From assembly GCF_001839655.2 (NCBI RefSeq), contig NZ_CP056087.1, positions 3,410,001 through 3,474,000 on the forward strand: a DNA stretch of 64,000 nt. The letters run 5' to 3'. The stretch's first letter is position 1, and each line of letters starts with the position of its first letter. The translations under genes were made by a program, and so were the position numbers. The DNA comes from Pseudomonas argentinensis (GTDB lineage: Bacteria > Pseudomonadota > Gammaproteobacteria > Pseudomonadales > Pseudomonadaceae). Below, piece after piece: positions 39,063-49,175 of this stretch. The notes below the pieces were generated by a model. That model saw only the letters and a list, made by a program, of their open reading frames with translations. It did no database searches and was not told the DNA's origin.

Positions 39063-40268
39063 TCAAACCCGCTCGATAGCCAGCGCCAGCCCCTGCCCCA
39101 CGCCCACGCACATGGTGGCCAAACCAAGCTTGCCGCCGGTCTTCTCCAGGTGGTGCACGGCGGTCAAAACCAGACGGTTGCCGCTCATGCCCAGTGGATG
39201 ACCAAGGGCGATGGCGCCGCCGTTCGGGTTGACCTTGGGGCTGTCGTCCGGCAAGCCGAGATCGCGGGTGACGGCCAGGCCCTGGGCGGCGAAGGCTTCG
39301 TTGAGCTCGATCACGTCGAAGGCATCGATCTCCAGGTTCAGGCGAGTCAGCAGCTTGCGCACCGCCGGCACCGGGCCGACGCCCATGATGCGCGGTGCGA
39401 CGCCGCCGCTGGCCATGCCCAGCACCTTGGCGCGTGGTTTGAGGCCATACTGCTTAACCGCTTCGGCCGAGGCCAGGATCATCGCCGAGGCGCCGTCATT
39501 GAGGCCCGAGGCGTTGCCGGCGGTAACGGTCTTGTCCGGGCCGTTGACCGGCTTGAGCTTGGCCAGGCCTTCGGCGGTGGTGTCGGCACGCGGGTGTTCG
39601 TCGCGGTCGACGACCACGTCGCCTTTCCTGGTTCTGATCACCACCGGGACGATTTCCTCGGCGTAGTAACCGCGTTCCTGGGCAGCCGCTGCACGCTGCT
39701 GGCTGCGCAGGCCGAAGGCGTCCTGGTCGGCGCGGCTGACGCCATATTGCTCGGCGACGTTGTCACCGGTGACCGGCATCGGGTCGACGCCATATTGCTC
39801 TTTCATCACCGGGTTGACGAAGCGCCAGCCCAGGGTGGTGTCTTCCAGCTTCTGGCCGCGGCCGAAGGCGCTGTCGGCCTTGCCCAGCACGTAGGGTGCG
39901 CGGGTCATCGACTCGACGCCGGCGGCGATAGCCAGCTCCATCTCACCCGAGGCGATGGCGCGGAAGGCAGCACCGACCGCTTCCATACCCGAGGCGCACA
40001 GACGATTGAGGGTCACGCCAGGCACCATTTCCGGCAGGCCGGCAAGCAGCAGCGCCATGCGCGCGACGTTGCGGTTATCTTCCCCGGACTGATTGGCGCA
40101 GCCCATGAATACTTCATCGACCGCTGACCAGTCGACCTGCGGGTTACGCTCGACCAACGCCTTGAGCGGGATCGCTGCCAGGTCGTCGGCGCGTACCGCA
40201 GACAGCGCGCCGTTGAGGCGGCCAATCGGCGTGCGTACGGCGTCGCAGATGAATACCTCGCGGTTCAT
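39063..40268 (-). CDS. pcaF: beta-ketoadipyl-CoA thiolase
   Basis: Cleaves 3-oxoadipyl-CoA to succinyl-CoA and acetyl-CoA. 401 residues. Thiolase residues: Cys in NRLCASGMEAVG (about 90), His in GGAIALGHPLGMSG (about 357) and Cys in TMCVGVGQG (about 387). The ATG at 40268 overlaps the pcaJ stop as ATGA, so pcaIJF are one operon. Confidence 0.96.
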   Translation of the reverse strand: MNREVFICDAVRTPIGRLNGALSAVRADDLAAIPLKALVERNPQVDWSAVDEVFMGCANQSGEDNRNVARMALLLAGLPEMVPGVTLNRLCASGMEAVGAAFRAIASGEMELAIAAGVESMTRAPYVLGKADSAFGRGQKLEDTTLGWRFVNPVMKEQYGVDPMPVTGDNVAEQYGVSRADQDAFGLRSQQRAAAAQERGYYAEEIVPVVIRTRKGDVVVDRDEHPRADTTAEGLAKLKPVNGPDKTVTAGNASGLNDGASAMILASAEAVKQYGLKPRAKVLGMASGGVAPRIMGVGPVPAVRKLLTRLNLEIDAFDVIELNEAFAAQGLAVTRDLGLPDDSPKVNPNGGAIALGHPLGMSGNRLVLTAVHHLEKTGGKLGLATMCVGVGQGLALAIERV

Positions 40269-41047
40269 TCGTCACCTCCTTTCTGGCCATGGGCCTCGGC
40301 AGTACGGGCTTCCAGATCGCGCAGCGCGGCCAGTTCCTCGGCTTTCGGCGCCTCGGTGGTGGTCACATTGTCGGCGAAACGGATCTGCCAGCCGGTATTC
40401 TCGATCACCTGCTCGCGGGTCACGCCTGGATGTAGCGAGGTGACGATGAACTCATTGGTGCCGGCTTCCGGCTCCATGATGCACAGGTCGGTGATGATCG
40501 CCACCGGGCCTTCTCCCGGCAGGCCCAGGCGCTTGCGATGATCACCGCCTTCGCCGTGACCGACCGAGGTGATGAACGCCAGCTTGTCGACGAAGGTGCG
40601 GTGCCCCTGCTTGAGGATGATCAGCACCTTCTTGGCGCTACCGGCGATCTCCGGCGCGCCACCGGCACCGGGCAGGCGCACTTTCGGCGCCTGGTAGTCG
40701 CCGATCACCGTGGTGTTGATATTGCCGAACTTGTCGACCTGAGCGGCGCCCAGGAAGCCGACGTCGATGCGCCCGCCCTGCAGCCAGTAGCGGAAGATCT
40801 CGCCGGTCGGCACCACGGTGTCGGCGGTTTCGGCCAGCTCGCCGTCACCGATGGACAGCGGCAGCACGCTCGGCTTGGCGCCGATGGGGCCGGATTCGTA
40901 GATCAGCACCACTTCCGGCGCGTGGGTCAGGCGCGCCAGGTTGGCGGCCTTGGACGGCAGGCCGATGCCGACGAAGCACACGCTGCCATTGCCGAGGCGG
41001 CGCGCGGCGGCCACGGTCATCATCTCGTTGGTGTTGAAGTCGCTCAT
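40265..41047 (-). CDS. pcaJ: 3-oxoadipate CoA-transferase subunit B
   Basis: With PcaI moves CoA from succinyl-CoA to 3-oxoadipate. 260 residues, beta subunit type with the ESG motif (LIYESGPIGAKP) carrying the Glu that forms the acyl intermediate. The start is the ATG at 41047: it shares its first base with the pcaI stop (TGATG) and has GGGGAGG 7 bases upstream; a GTG one codon earlier is the alternative. The sequence is closer to the glutaconate/CatIJ-like branch than to the short PcaIJ of P. putida, in my judgement. Confidence 0.9.
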   Translation of the reverse strand: MSDFNTNEMMTVAAARRLGNGSVCFVGIGLPSKAANLARLTHAPEVVLIYESGPIGAKPSVLPLSIGDGELAETADTVVPTGEIFRYWLQGGRIDVGFLGAAQVDKFGNINTTVIGDYQAPKVRLPGAGGAPEIAGSAKKVLIILKQGHRTFVDKLAFITSVGHGEGGDHRKRLGLPGEGPVAIITDLCIMEPEAGTNEFIVTSLHPGVTREQVIENTGWQIRFADNVTTTEAPKAEELAALRDLEARTAEAHGQKGGDE

Positions 41048-41898
41048 CACTTGGCCTCCCCGTCAATCTTCGCCTGGTACTGCGCAAAATCCTCGGTGCC
41101 GCGGATGTATTCGTCGATCCAGGCGGTGAAGGTTTCGCGGTCGCGGGCAATCGGGTCCCAGGCCTGGTAGAAGCGGTTGTCGCGCTCGTAGTAACCGTGG
41201 GCGTAGGACGGATGGGCGCCACCAGGCACCACGCAAACCGCGGTGATGGCCCAGGTCGGCAGCACGCAGGCGTTCATCGGCGCCTGCAGGTCGTCGACGA
41301 TTTCCTCGACGGTGACGATGCAGCGCTTGGCCGCCAGGGCCGCTTCCTTCTGCACGCCAAGGATGCCCTGGATCAGCACGTTGCCCTTGCGGTCGGCCTT
41401 CTGGGCGTGGATCACGGTGATGTCCGGGCGTACGCTGGGCACCGCCGCCAGCTTCTCGCCGGTGAAAGGGCAGTCGATGAACTTGATGTCCGGGTTGACC
41501 TTGACCAGGTCCGAACCCTGGTAGCCGCGCAGCACGGCGAACGGCAGGTTGGAGGCGCCGGAGACATAGGCATTGGCCATGGCGGCGTGGCTGTGCTCGC
41601 TGATTTCCAGCTTGTGCGGCCAGTGCTTCTCGACGGCATCGCGCAGCCGCTGCAGCGAACCGACACCGGGGTTGCCACCCCAGGAGAAGATCAGCTTCCT
41701 GGCGCAACCGGCACCGATCAGCAGGTCGTAGACCAGATCGGGCGTCATGCGCACCAGGGTCAGGTCCTTCTTGTTCTGCCGAATCAGCTCATGGGAGGCA
41801 GCGGTCGGAATCAGGTGGGTGAAGCCTTCGAGGGCAAGGGTGTCGCCGTCGTGAACGAAGCGTTCGACCGCTTCGCGCAGGGAGAGAATCTCAGCCAT
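41047..41898 (-). CDS. pcaI: 3-oxoadipate CoA-transferase subunit A
   Basis: Alpha subunit, 283 residues, starting MAEILSLREAVERFVHDGDTLALEGFTHLIP, with GNPGVGSLQRLRDAVE and KADRKGNVLIQGI. First gene of pcaIJF. The promoter region carries palindromes of PcaR type. No pcaR gene is nearby, so the regulator must be encoded elsewhere. Confidence 0.93.
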   Translation of the reverse strand: MAEILSLREAVERFVHDGDTLALEGFTHLIPTAASHELIRQNKKDLTLVRMTPDLVYDLLIGAGCARKLIFSWGGNPGVGSLQRLRDAVEKHWPHKLEISEHSHAAMANAYVSGASNLPFAVLRGYQGSDLVKVNPDIKFIDCPFTGEKLAAVPSVRPDITVIHAQKADRKGNVLIQGILGVQKEAALAAKRCIVTVEEIVDDLQAPMNACVLPTWAITAVCVVPGGAHPSYAHGYYERDNRFYQAWDPIARDRETFTAWIDEYIRGTEDFAQYQAKIDGEAK

Positions 41899-41983
41899 GG
41901 TCGTTCTCGTCTTGTTGCTCTGGATACCGTGGGCGGCGATTAGCCGTATGATCCAAGGTACTCATCCAGTAGGCAGCTAACAA

Positions 41984-42016
41984 TCCGATAATCGACTATC
42001 CGTTCGATAATCGAAC
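41984..42016. promoter_or_regulatory. candidate PcaR operator upstream of pcaI
   Basis: GTTCGATAATCGAAC (42002-42016), a perfect palindrome, and a second TCCGATAATCGACTA (41984-41998), with the GATAATCG cores 19 bases apart. This matches the repeated GTTCGATAATCGCAC element known for PcaR in P. putida. About 86-118 bases upstream of the pcaI start. Confidence 0.75.
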
Positions 42017-42083
42017 AACGTTTGCATGGACCTGCAATTTAACGCGACACACCCAAAGACCGAAAACCACTTGTCCACAGGCA

Positions 42084-42111
42084 TAAAAAAGGGCGACCGA
42101 AGTCGCCCTTT
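42084..42111 (-). terminator. terminator after rpsA
   Basis: GGGCGAC/GTCGCCC stem (42091-42097, 42102-42108), 4-base CGAA loop. On the minus strand it is followed by U residues (complement of AAAAAA at 42085-42090). 18 bases after the rpsA stop. Confidence 0.9.
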
Positions 42112-42128
42112 CTGTGGATTACCCGAAC

Positions 42129-43808
42129 TTAGTTCTGGTTTTCCATCTGCGCACGAATCAGATCACCGATGGTGGTCGGACCGGAAGTTTCAACTTCCTG
42201 CTTGCGCATTTCCTTGATGGCTTCTTTTTCGTCTTCAACGTCTTTCGACTTGACGGACAGGCTGATCACGCGGCTCTTGCGATCGACGCTGATGATCTTG
42301 GCCTCTACTTCTTCGCCTTCTTTCAGAACGTTGCGCGCGTCTTCAACGCGGTCACGGCTGATTTCGGAGGCTTTCAGAGTGGCTTCGATGCCGTCGGCCA
42401 GGGTGATGATGGCGCCCTTGGCGTCAACTTCCTTCACGGTACCGCGAACGATGGTGCCCTTGTCGTTGACAGCAACGTAGTCGGAGAACGGATCTTCTTC
42501 CAGCTGCTTGATGCCCAGGGAGATGCGCTCACGCTCCGGGTCGACCGACAGGATGACGGTTTCCAGCTCGTCGCCCTTCTTGAAGCGACGTACGGCTTCT
42601 TCGCCGACTTCGTTCCAGGAGATGTCGGACAGGTGAACCAGGCCGTCGATGCCGCCGTCCAGACCAATGAAGATACCGAAATCGGTGATCGACTTGATGG
42701 TGCCGGAGATCTTGTCACCCTTGTTGAACTGACCGGAGAAGTCTTCCCATGGGTTGGTCTTGCACTGCTTGATACCCAGGGAGATACGACGACGCTCTTC
42801 GTCGATGTCCAGAACCATGACTTCCACTTCGTCGCCAACCTGAACGACTTTCGACGGGTGGATGTTCTTGTTGGTCCAGTCCATTTCGGAAACGTGTACC
42901 AGGCCTTCCACGCCTTCTTCCAGCTCTGCGAAGCAGCCGTAGTCGGTCAGGTTGGTCACGCGCGCCATGACGCGGGTGCTTTCCGGGTAGCGCGCCTTGA
43001 TGGCAACCCATGGGTCTTCGCCCAGTTGCTTCAGGCCCAGGGAAACACGGTTACGCTCGCGATCGTACTTCAGAACCTTGACGTCGATCTCGTCGCCAAC
43101 GTTGACGATCTCGGACGGGTGCTTGATACGCTTCCAGGCCATGTCGGTGATGTGCAGCAGGCCGTCGACGCCACCCAGATCCACGAATGCGCCGTAGTCG
43201 GTGAGGTTCTTGACGATACCCTTGACCTGCTGGCCTTCCTGCAGCGATTCCAGCAGCGCTTCGCGCTCGGCACTGTTTTCGGCTTCCAGGACGCTGCGAC
43301 GGGAAACGACAACGTTGTTGCGCTTCTGGTCCAGCTTGATGACCTTGAACTCGAGCTCTTTGCCTTCCAGGTGAGTGGTATCACGCACCGGACGGACATC
43401 GACCAGGGAACCTGGCAGGAACGCACGGATGCCGTTAACGTCGACAGTGAAGCCGCCCTTAACCTTACCGTTGATAACGCCCTTGACCACTTCCTCAGCG
43501 GCGAAAGCTGCTTCCAGAACGATCCAGCACTCGGCGCGCTTGGCTTTTTCGCGGGACAGCTTGGTTTCACCGAAGCCGTCTTCGACCGCGTCCAGCGCTA
43601 CGTGTACTTCGTCACCGACCTTGATGGTCAGCTCGCCTTGTTCGTTGAAGAACTGCTCCAGAGGGATGACGCCCTCGGACTTCAGGCCAGCGTGAACGGT
43701 AACCCAGTCGCCGTCGATGTCGACCACGATGCCGGTGATGATGGCACCCGGCTGCATGTCGAGGGACTTCAGGCTTTCTTCAAAAAGTTCTGCAAAGCTT
43801 TCGCTCAT
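42129..43808 (-). CDS. rpsA: 30S ribosomal protein S1
   Basis: Essential mRNA-binding protein of the small subunit, 559 residues, with six S1/OB domains (for example [41 protein letters not shown] and [21 protein letters not shown]). The start [14 protein letters not shown] is standard. It follows cmk as usual, but ihfB, normally just downstream, is absent; a terminator and then the pca genes follow. Confidence 0.98.
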   Translation of the reverse strand: MSESFAELFEESLKSLDMQPGAIITGIVVDIDGDWVTVHAGLKSEGVIPLEQFFNEQGELTIKVGDEVHVALDAVEDGFGETKLSREKAKRAECWIVLEAAFAAEEVVKGVINGKVKGGFTVDVNGIRAFLPGSLVDVRPVRDTTHLEGKELEFKVIKLDQKRNNVVVSRRSVLEAENSAEREALLESLQEGQQVKGIVKNLTDYGAFVDLGGVDGLLHITDMAWKRIKHPSEIVNVGDEIDVKVLKYDRERNRVSLGLKQLGEDPWVAIKARYPESTRVMARVTNLTDYGCFAELEEGVEGLVHVSEMDWTNKNIHPSKVVQVGDEVEVMVLDIDEERRRISLGIKQCKTNPWEDFSGQFNKGDKISGTIKSITDFGIFIGLDGGIDGLVHLSDISWNEVGEEAVRRFKKGDELETVILSVDPERERISLGIKQLEEDPFSDYVAVNDKGTIVRGTVKEVDAKGAIITLADGIEATLKASEISRDRVEDARNVLKEGEEVEAKIISVDRKSRVISLSVKSKDVEDEKEAIKEMRKQEVETSGPTTIGDLIRAQMENQN

Positions 43809-43876
43809 GTTGATTCCTGTAGGGGCGGGCGGGGATTCGCCCTGCTCCGCATTCCAGACAATGCGGGTTTATTCAT

Positions 43877-43925
43877 ATAAAAAGAGGCCTACGGGACTGG
43901 GACTGGTCTCCCGTATGCCTCCCTT
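43877..43925 (-). terminator. hairpin terminator/attenuator between cmk and rpsA
   Basis: On the minus strand GAGGCATACGGGA and TCCCGTAGGCCTC (43909-43921 and 43884-43896) form a stem with one mismatch, followed by a U-rich run (complement of 43877-43883). It would stop or reduce read-through from cmk into rpsA, which then needs its own promoter in the 69 bases below it. Confidence 0.75.
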
Positions 43926-43946
43926 GCGAGCCGAAATTGGCTCTTT

Positions 43947-44636
43947 TCAACCGGCGAGGTCGCGATTGGCGACTTCGCTCAGGATTCTTTCCAGCACCTG
44001 CTCGATGGACAACTGGGTGGAATCCAGCTGGATTGCGTCGGCTGCCGGCTTGAGCGGAGCCACCGCACGCTGGGTATCACGCTCGTCGCGCGCCCGGATC
44101 TCATCGAGAAGACTCGCGAGATTAACATCATCGCCCTTGGCCTTCAACTGCAGGTAACGCCTATTGGCACGTTCCTCGGCGCTGGCGGTGAGAAAAACCT
44201 TCAGCGGCGCGTCTTCGAAAACCACCGTACCCATATCCCGCCCGTCGGCGATAAGCCCCGGCGCTTCGCGAAAGGCGCGCTGGCGCTGCAACAGGGCCTC
44301 TCGCACGGCAGGCAGTGCGGCAACCTGGGAGGCACCGGCACCGACGGTCTCGTTGCGAATGGCGTCGGTCACCTCCTCGCCCTCGAGAATGATGCGCTGG
44401 GGCTTGCCGTCGCCGGCTGCGAGGAACTGCACGTCCAGATGGGCGGCCAGCAGCTTCAGCGACTCTTCGTTGCTCAGATCGACGCCATGATTACCCGCGC
44501 AGAACGCCAGCAGGCGATACAGCGCGCCGGAGTCGAGCAGGTTCCAGCCCAGCTGCTTGGCCAACAGGCCGGCAACCGTGCCCTTGCCCGAGCCGCTCGG
44601 TCCGTCGATGGTGATCACCGGCGCATTCAGGTTCAT
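43947..44636 (-). CDS. cmk: cytidylate kinase
   Basis: Phosphorylates CMP/dCMP; 229 residues. P-loop [13 protein letters not shown], and [16 protein letters not shown] with a LID-type arginine segment. The ATG at 44636 overlaps the aroA stop (ATGA). Conserved position between tyrA-aroA and rpsA. Confidence 0.97.
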   Translation of the reverse strand: MNLNAPVITIDGPSGSGKGTVAGLLAKQLGWNLLDSGALYRLLAFCAGNHGVDLSNEESLKLLAAHLDVQFLAAGDGKPQRIILEGEEVTDAIRNETVGAGASQVAALPAVREALLQRQRAFREAPGLIADGRDMGTVVFEDAPLKVFLTASAEERANRRYLQLKAKGDDVNLASLLDEIRARDERDTQRAVAPLKPAADAIQLDSTQLSIEQVLERILSEVANRDLAG

Positions 44637-46873
44637 TGCTTGTCCTCCACGGCGACACGCATACCCACCTGCCCGGCCAGGGCCAGGAAGTTGGGGAACG
44701 AGGTGGCGACGTTGGCGCAGTCGTGGATGCGAATCGGCGCAGTGGCGCGCAGCGAGGCGACGCTGAAGGCCATGGCGATACGGTGATCACCGTGGCTGTA
44801 CACGTCGCCGCCGCCGATGCGCTGGCCGCCGTCGATGATGATGCCGTCCGCGGTCGGCTCGACCTTGACGCCCAGGCTGGTGAGACCATCGGCCATCACC
44901 TGGATACGGTCGGACTCTTTCACCCGCAGCTCTTCGGCGCCGCGCAGCACGGTGCGGCCTTCGGCGCAGACGGCCGCGACGAACAGCACCGGGAATTCAT
45001 CGATGGCCAGTGGCACCAGCTCCTCGGGAATCTCGATGCCCCTGAGCTTGGCGCCGCGCACGCGCAGATCGGCCACCGGCTCGCCGCCGACTTCACGCGG
45101 GTTCTCCAGGCTGATGTCGCCGCCCATCAGGCGCAGGATCTCGATCACGCCGATACGGGTCGGGTTGATGCCGACATGCTCGAGCAGCAGGTCGGAACCT
45201 TCGGCGATGGAGGCCGCGACCAGGAAGAAGGCCGCCGAGGAAATGTCCGCCGGCACTTCGATGCGGGTGGCGGTCAGCTTGCCGCCGGCCTGCAGAGAGG
45301 CCACCGGGCCATTGGACTCGACCGCATAGCCGAAGCCGCGCAGCATGCGCTCGGTATGGTCGCGGGTCGGCGCCGGCTCGGTCACGGTGGTGACGCCTTC
45401 GGCGTACAGGCCGGCGAGCAGCAGGCAGGATTTCACCTGGGCGCTGGCCATCGGCAGGGTGTAGGTCAGCGCCTTGAGCTTGCTGCCGCCACGAATGGTC
45501 AGCGGCGGACGGCCGTCCGGGCCGGTCTCGACCACCGCGCCCATTTCCCGCAGCGGATTGGCCACGCGGTTCATCGGGCGCTTGGACAGCGAGGCGTCGC
45601 CGGTCATGGTCACGTCGAACGGCTGGCCGGCCAGCAGGCCGGAGAGCAGGCGCATCGAGGTGCCGGAGTTGCCCACGTAGATCGGGCCGGGTGGCGGCTT
45701 GAGGCCGTGCAGGCCGACGCCATGGATGGTCACGCGGCCATGGTGCGGGCCTTCGATGACCACGCCCATGTCGCGAAAGGCCTGCAGGGTCGCCAGGGCG
45801 TCTTCACCCTCCAGGAAACCTTCGACCTCGGTCGTGCCCTCGGCCAGGGAGCCGAGCATGATCGAGCGGTGCGAGATGGACTTGTCGCCCGGTACGCGGA
45901 TGCGGCCGGCGACCTTGCCGCCAGGATTTGCCAGAAAAATCAAATCGTTCGAGTGCATAGCGTCCACATAGGCCCGGCGGGCCAGTATTTTGCTGAAATG
46001 TTCGCGGGCCACCCGGGCGCGGGTGAATACGCCCAGCAGATGATGCCCGTCCCCTGCGTCGACCGCGTCGCGCAAGGCGTCGAGGTCGTCGCGAAAAACA
46101 TCCAAGGTACGCAGCACGGCCTCGCGGTTGGCGAGAAAGATGTCGTGCCACATGACCGGGTCGCTGCCGGCGATTCTCGTGAAATCGCGGAAGCCGCCGG
46201 CGGCGTAGCGGAAGATCTCCAGGTTTTCGTTGCGCTTGGCCAGCGAGTCGACCAGGCCGAAGGCCAGCAGGTGCGGCAAGTGGCTGGTGGCGGCGAGTAC
46301 CTGGTCGTGGTGTTCGACCTGCATGTGCTCGACATCGGCGCCCAGCTCGTGCCACAGCTGATCGACGCGCTGCAGCGCTCGCGCGTCGGTCTGCGCCAGC
46401 GGCGTGAGGATCACCTTGTGGCGCTTGAACAGCTCGCCATTGGCCGCCTCCACCCCGCTCTGCTCGGAGCCGGCAATCGGATGGCCCGGCACGAAGCGCG
46501 CCGGCACGCCGCCGAACACCGCGCCGGCAGCGCGCACCACATTGCCCTTGGCGCTGCCGGCATCGGTCAGGATGGCACCACCCAGATCCAGCTTGGCCAG
46601 TTCACCGAGCACACGCTCCATGGCCAGGATAGGAACGGCCAGCATGATCACGTCGGCGCCCTGACAGGCGGCAGCCAGTGCTTCTTCGCAACGGTCGACC
46701 ACGCCAAGCTCGACGGCCAGGCGCCGCGACCGCGCATCCAGGTCCACGCCCACCACTTCACGGCACACACCGCGGGCACGCAGCCCCTTGGCGAAGGAGC
46801 CGCCGATCAGCCCGAGGCCGACCACCACCAGGCGCTCGACCAGCGGCTGCATGGCTGCAGTGCGTTGCGTCAC
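44633..46873 (-). CDS. prephenate dehydrogenase / EPSP synthase fusion
   Basis: Bifunctional TyrA-AroA of 746 residues. Residues 1-300: prephenate dehydrogenase with the Rossmann motif [15 protein letters not shown] and [11 protein letters not shown]. Residues 306-746: EPSP synthase with [42 protein letters not shown] and RVKESDR. GDKS, SAQ-x-K, R-x-H-x-E and N-x-T-R are the markers of class II EPSP synthases; the Gly of GNSGT, replaced by Ala in CP4, is kept. The start is a GTG at 46873 overlapping the hisC stop as GTGA; an internal ATG at residue 8 is a weaker alternative. The fusion is typical of Pseudomonas. Confidence 0.95.
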   Translation of the reverse strand: MTQRTAAMQPLVERLVVVGLGLIGGSFAKGLRARGVCREVVGVDLDARSRRLAVELGVVDRCEEALAAACQGADVIMLAVPILAMERVLGELAKLDLGGAILTDAGSAKGNVVRAAGAVFGGVPARFVPGHPIAGSEQSGVEAANGELFKRHKVILTPLAQTDARALQRVDQLWHELGADVEHMQVEHHDQVLAATSHLPHLLAFGLVDSLAKRNENLEIFRYAAGGFRDFTRIAGSDPVMWHDIFLANREAVLRTLDVFRDDLDALRDAVDAGDGHHLLGVFTRARVAREHFSKILARRAYVDAMHSNDLIFLANPGGKVAGRIRVPGDKSISHRSIMLGSLAEGTTEVEGFLEGEDALATLQAFRDMGVVIEGPHHGRVTIHGVGLHGLKPPPGPIYVGNSGTSMRLLSGLLAGQPFDVTMTGDASLSKRPMNRVANPLREMGAVVETGPDGRPPLTIRGGSKLKALTYTLPMASAQVKSCLLLAGLYAEGVTTVTEPAPTRDHTERMLRGFGYAVESNGPVASLQAGGKLTATRIEVPADISSAAFFLVAASIAEGSDLLLEHVGINPTRIGVIEILRLMGGDISLENPREVGGEPVADLRVRGAKLRGIEIPEELVPLAIDEFPVLFVAAVCAEGRTVLRGAEELRVKESDRIQVMADGLTSLGVKVEPTADGIIIDGGQRIGGGDVYSHGDHRIAMAFSVASLRATAPIRIHDCANVATSFPNFLALAGQVGMRVAVEDKQ

Positions 46874-47979
46874 GCGTTCAGCACCTTGCGCAGCGCTTCC
46901 AGGAAGCGGGCGTTCTCGGCCGGCAAGCCGATGGAAACGCGCAGGTGGTTGGGCATGCCGTAGCCGGCGACCGGGCGCACGATCACGCCTTCATGGAGCA
47001 GGCCCTGATTGATCGCCGCGGTATCACGGCCGAAGTCGATGGCCAGGAAGTTGGCCTTGGACGGAATCCAGCCCAGGCCCAGCTCACGGCAGCCTTCCTG
47101 CAACTGCAGCATGCCGGCGGTGTTCACCTCACGGCTGCGTGCCAGGTATTCGGCATCGTCGAACGCAGCACAGGCCGCGGCCAGGGCGAAGCTGTTAACG
47201 TTGAACGGCTGGCGAACGCGGTTCAGCACGTCCGCCACCTCGGGCCGGCTCAGGCCATAGCCGACGCGCAGCGAGGCCAGGCCATAGGCCTTGGAAAAGG
47301 TGCGCGACACCAGCAGGTTGGCGTGCTCGGCCAGGTAATCCAGGCCGTCTGGCAGCTCGTCGCCGTCGGCGTATTCGATATAGGCCTCGTCCAGCACCAC
47401 CAGCACGTTTTCCGCCACGGCGGCGAGGAAGTCGCGCAGCGCCTGCTTGCCGAACCAGGTGCCGGTCGGGTTGTTGGGGTTGGCGATGAACACCACGCGG
47501 GTATTGGCATCGATGGCCGCCAGCATGGCCGGCAGGTCATGGCCGAAATCCACCGCCGGCACGACCTTGGCCTGGGCACCGACGGCCTGGGTGGCGATCG
47601 GGTAAACCGCGAAGGCGTGCTCGCTGAACACCGCGTTCAGGCCGGGCGCCAGGTAGGCACGGGCCACCAGCTCGAGGATGTCGTTGGAGCCGTTACCCAG
47701 GGTCACCTGGGCGGTGGTCACGCCACAGCGCTCGGCCAGCAGGGTTTTCAGGGCGAAACCATTGCCATCGGGATAACGGGTCAGCTCGTCCAGCTCGGCA
47801 CGGATCGCGGCCAGCGCCTTGGGGCTCGGGCCCAACGGGTTTTCGTTGCTGGCCAGCTTGACGATGCTGGCCGGGTCCATGTTCAACTCGCGGGCCAACT
47901 CGTCGACCGGCTTGCCTGGCACGTAGGGGGACAGTTTCTGTACGCCTGGCTGGGCCAGGGCGATGAAATCACAAGTCAT
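46870..47979 (-). CDS. hisC: histidinol-phosphate/aromatic aminotransferase
   Basis: PLP class II aminotransferase, 369 residues; works in histidine synthesis and, in this operon position, probably in Phe/Tyr formation (the hisC2 of P. aeruginosa). Schiff-base Lys in SRTFSKAYGLASLR, with NPNNPTGTW and NENPLGPSPKAL. The ATG at 47979 has GAGG about 9 bases upstream, and that leader is part of the CTTGCAGC repeat; an in-frame TTG at 47994 is the alternative. Confidence 0.93.
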   Translation of the reverse strand: MTCDFIALAQPGVQKLSPYVPGKPVDELARELNMDPASIVKLASNENPLGPSPKALAAIRAELDELTRYPDGNGFALKTLLAERCGVTTAQVTLGNGSNDILELVARAYLAPGLNAVFSEHAFAVYPIATQAVGAQAKVVPAVDFGHDLPAMLAAIDANTRVVFIANPNNPTGTWFGKQALRDFLAAVAENVLVVLDEAYIEYADGDELPDGLDYLAEHANLLVSRTFSKAYGLASLRVGYGLSRPEVADVLNRVRQPFNVNSFALAAACAAFDDAEYLARSREVNTAGMLQLQEGCRELGLGWIPSKANFLAIDFGRDTAAINQGLLHEGVIVRPVAGYGMPNHLRVSIGLPAENARFLEALRKVLNA

Positions 47980-47980
47980 A

Positions 47981-48059
47981 GCTGCAAGCCTCAAGCTATA
48001 GCCACAAGCTGGAAGCCAGAACGCTGCTCACTTGCAGCTTGTGGCTTGCAGCTTGCAGC
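47981..48059. repeat. inverted GCTGCAAGC repeat between pheA and hisC
   Basis: Left arm GCTGCAAGCCTCAAGC...CCACAAGCTG (47981-48011), right arm CAGCTTGTGGCTTGCAGC... (48035-48059), complementary apart from a 6-base insertion. Same heptamer vocabulary as 18428-18472. It lies inside the serC-pheA-hisC transcript and forms the hisC leader. Confidence 0.8.
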
Positions 48060-48065
48060 TGCTGA

Positions 48066-49175
48066 TTAAAGTACCGCCTTGGGGTAGGAGCCCAGCACCT
48101 TGAGCGCCACGGCTTCCCCATTGATTTTCTCCAGCACGTCCTTGATCAGCGGGTCGCGGTGGTGGCCGACAAAATCGATGAAGAAGGCGTAGGTCCACTT
48201 GCCGCTGCGCGACGGGCGGGTTTCGATGCGGGTCAGGTCGATGCCGTTCTGGTGGAACGGCACCAGCAGCTCGTGCAGGGCACCGGGCTTGTTGCGCATC
48301 GAGACGATCACCGAGGTCTTGTCGTCGCCGGTGGGCGGCACTTCCTGGTTGCCGATGATCAGAAAGCGCGTGGAGTTGTCCGGGCGATCCTCGATCTTCT
48401 CGGCCAGGCGGGTCAGGTCGTACAGGTTGGCGGCCATGTCGCCGGCAATCGCCGCCGAGTTCCACTCGCTCTTCACCCGGCGGGCGGCATCGGCGTTGCT
48501 GGAAACCGCCACGCGCTCGACGTTCGGGTAGTGGGCGTCGAGCCACTTGCGGCACTGGGCCAGGGACTGGGCGTGGGAATAGATGCGGGTGATGCGGTCG
48601 GTCTTGGTGGCATCGCCGACCAGCAGGTGGTGGTGGATGCGCAGCTCCACTTCGCCGCAGATCACCAGATCGTGCTCGAGGAAGCTGTCCAGGGTGTGGT
48701 TGACCGCGCCCTCGGTGGAGTTCTCCACCGGCACCACGCCGAAGTTGACGGCGCCGGCCACCACTTCGCGGAACACTTCGTCAATCGCCGCCATGGGCTG
48801 GCTGATCACCGCGTGGCCGAAATGCTTCATCGCCGCCGCCTGGGAGAAGGTGCCTTCCGGGCCCAGGTAGGCGACCTTCAGCGGGTTCTCCAGGGCCAGG
48901 CAGGAGGACATGATCTCGCGGAACAGCCGCGCCATGTCCTCGTTGCCCAGTGGGCCGCGGTTGCGCTCCATCACCCGCTTGAGTACCTGCGCCTCGCGCT
49001 CGGGGCGGTAGAACACCGGCACCTCGCCCTCGGCCAGGGTCGCCATCTTCACCCGCGCCACCTCTTCGGCGCAGCGCGCACGGTCGCTGATCAGCTCGAG
49101 GATCTTCTCGTCCAGGCTGTCGATGCGCAGGCGCAGGGCCTGCAACGCCTGATCGGTATTGGCGTCGTTGCTCAT
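48066..49175 (-). CDS. pheA: chorismate mutase / prephenate dehydratase
   Basis: P-protein making phenylpyruvate from chorismate, 369 residues: AroQ chorismate mutase (residues 8-95; LRLRIDSLDEKILELISDRA), prephenate dehydratase (YLGPEGTFSQAAAMKHFG to RFLIIG) and a C-terminal ACT domain (GALHELLVPFHQNGIDLTRIETRPS) for feedback by phenylalanine. The start shares one base with the serC stop (TGATG). Confidence 0.96.
   Translation of the reverse strand: MSNDANTDQALQALRLRIDSLDEKILELISDRARCAEEVARVKMATLAEGEVPVFYRPEREAQVLKRVMERNRGPLGNEDMARLFREIMSSCLALENPLKVAYLGPEGTFSQAAAMKHFGHAVISQPMAAIDEVFREVVAGAVNFGVVPVENSTEGAVNHTLDSFLEHDLVICGEVELRIHHHLLVGDATKTDRITRIYSHAQSLAQCRKWLDAHYPNVERVAVSSNADAARRVKSEWNSAAIAGDMAANLYDLTRLAEKIEDRPDNSTRFLIIGNQEVPPTGDDKTSVIVSMRNKPGALHELLVPFHQNGIDLTRIETRPSRSGKWTYAFFIDFVGHHRDPLIKDVLEKINGEAVALKVLGSYPKAVL

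Noticed and set aside
44636..46963. 775-codon plus-strand open frame opposite tyrA-aroA
   Set aside because: Antisense shadow; rich in Gly/His/Gln/Ala and spanning the junction of two real minus-strand genes.
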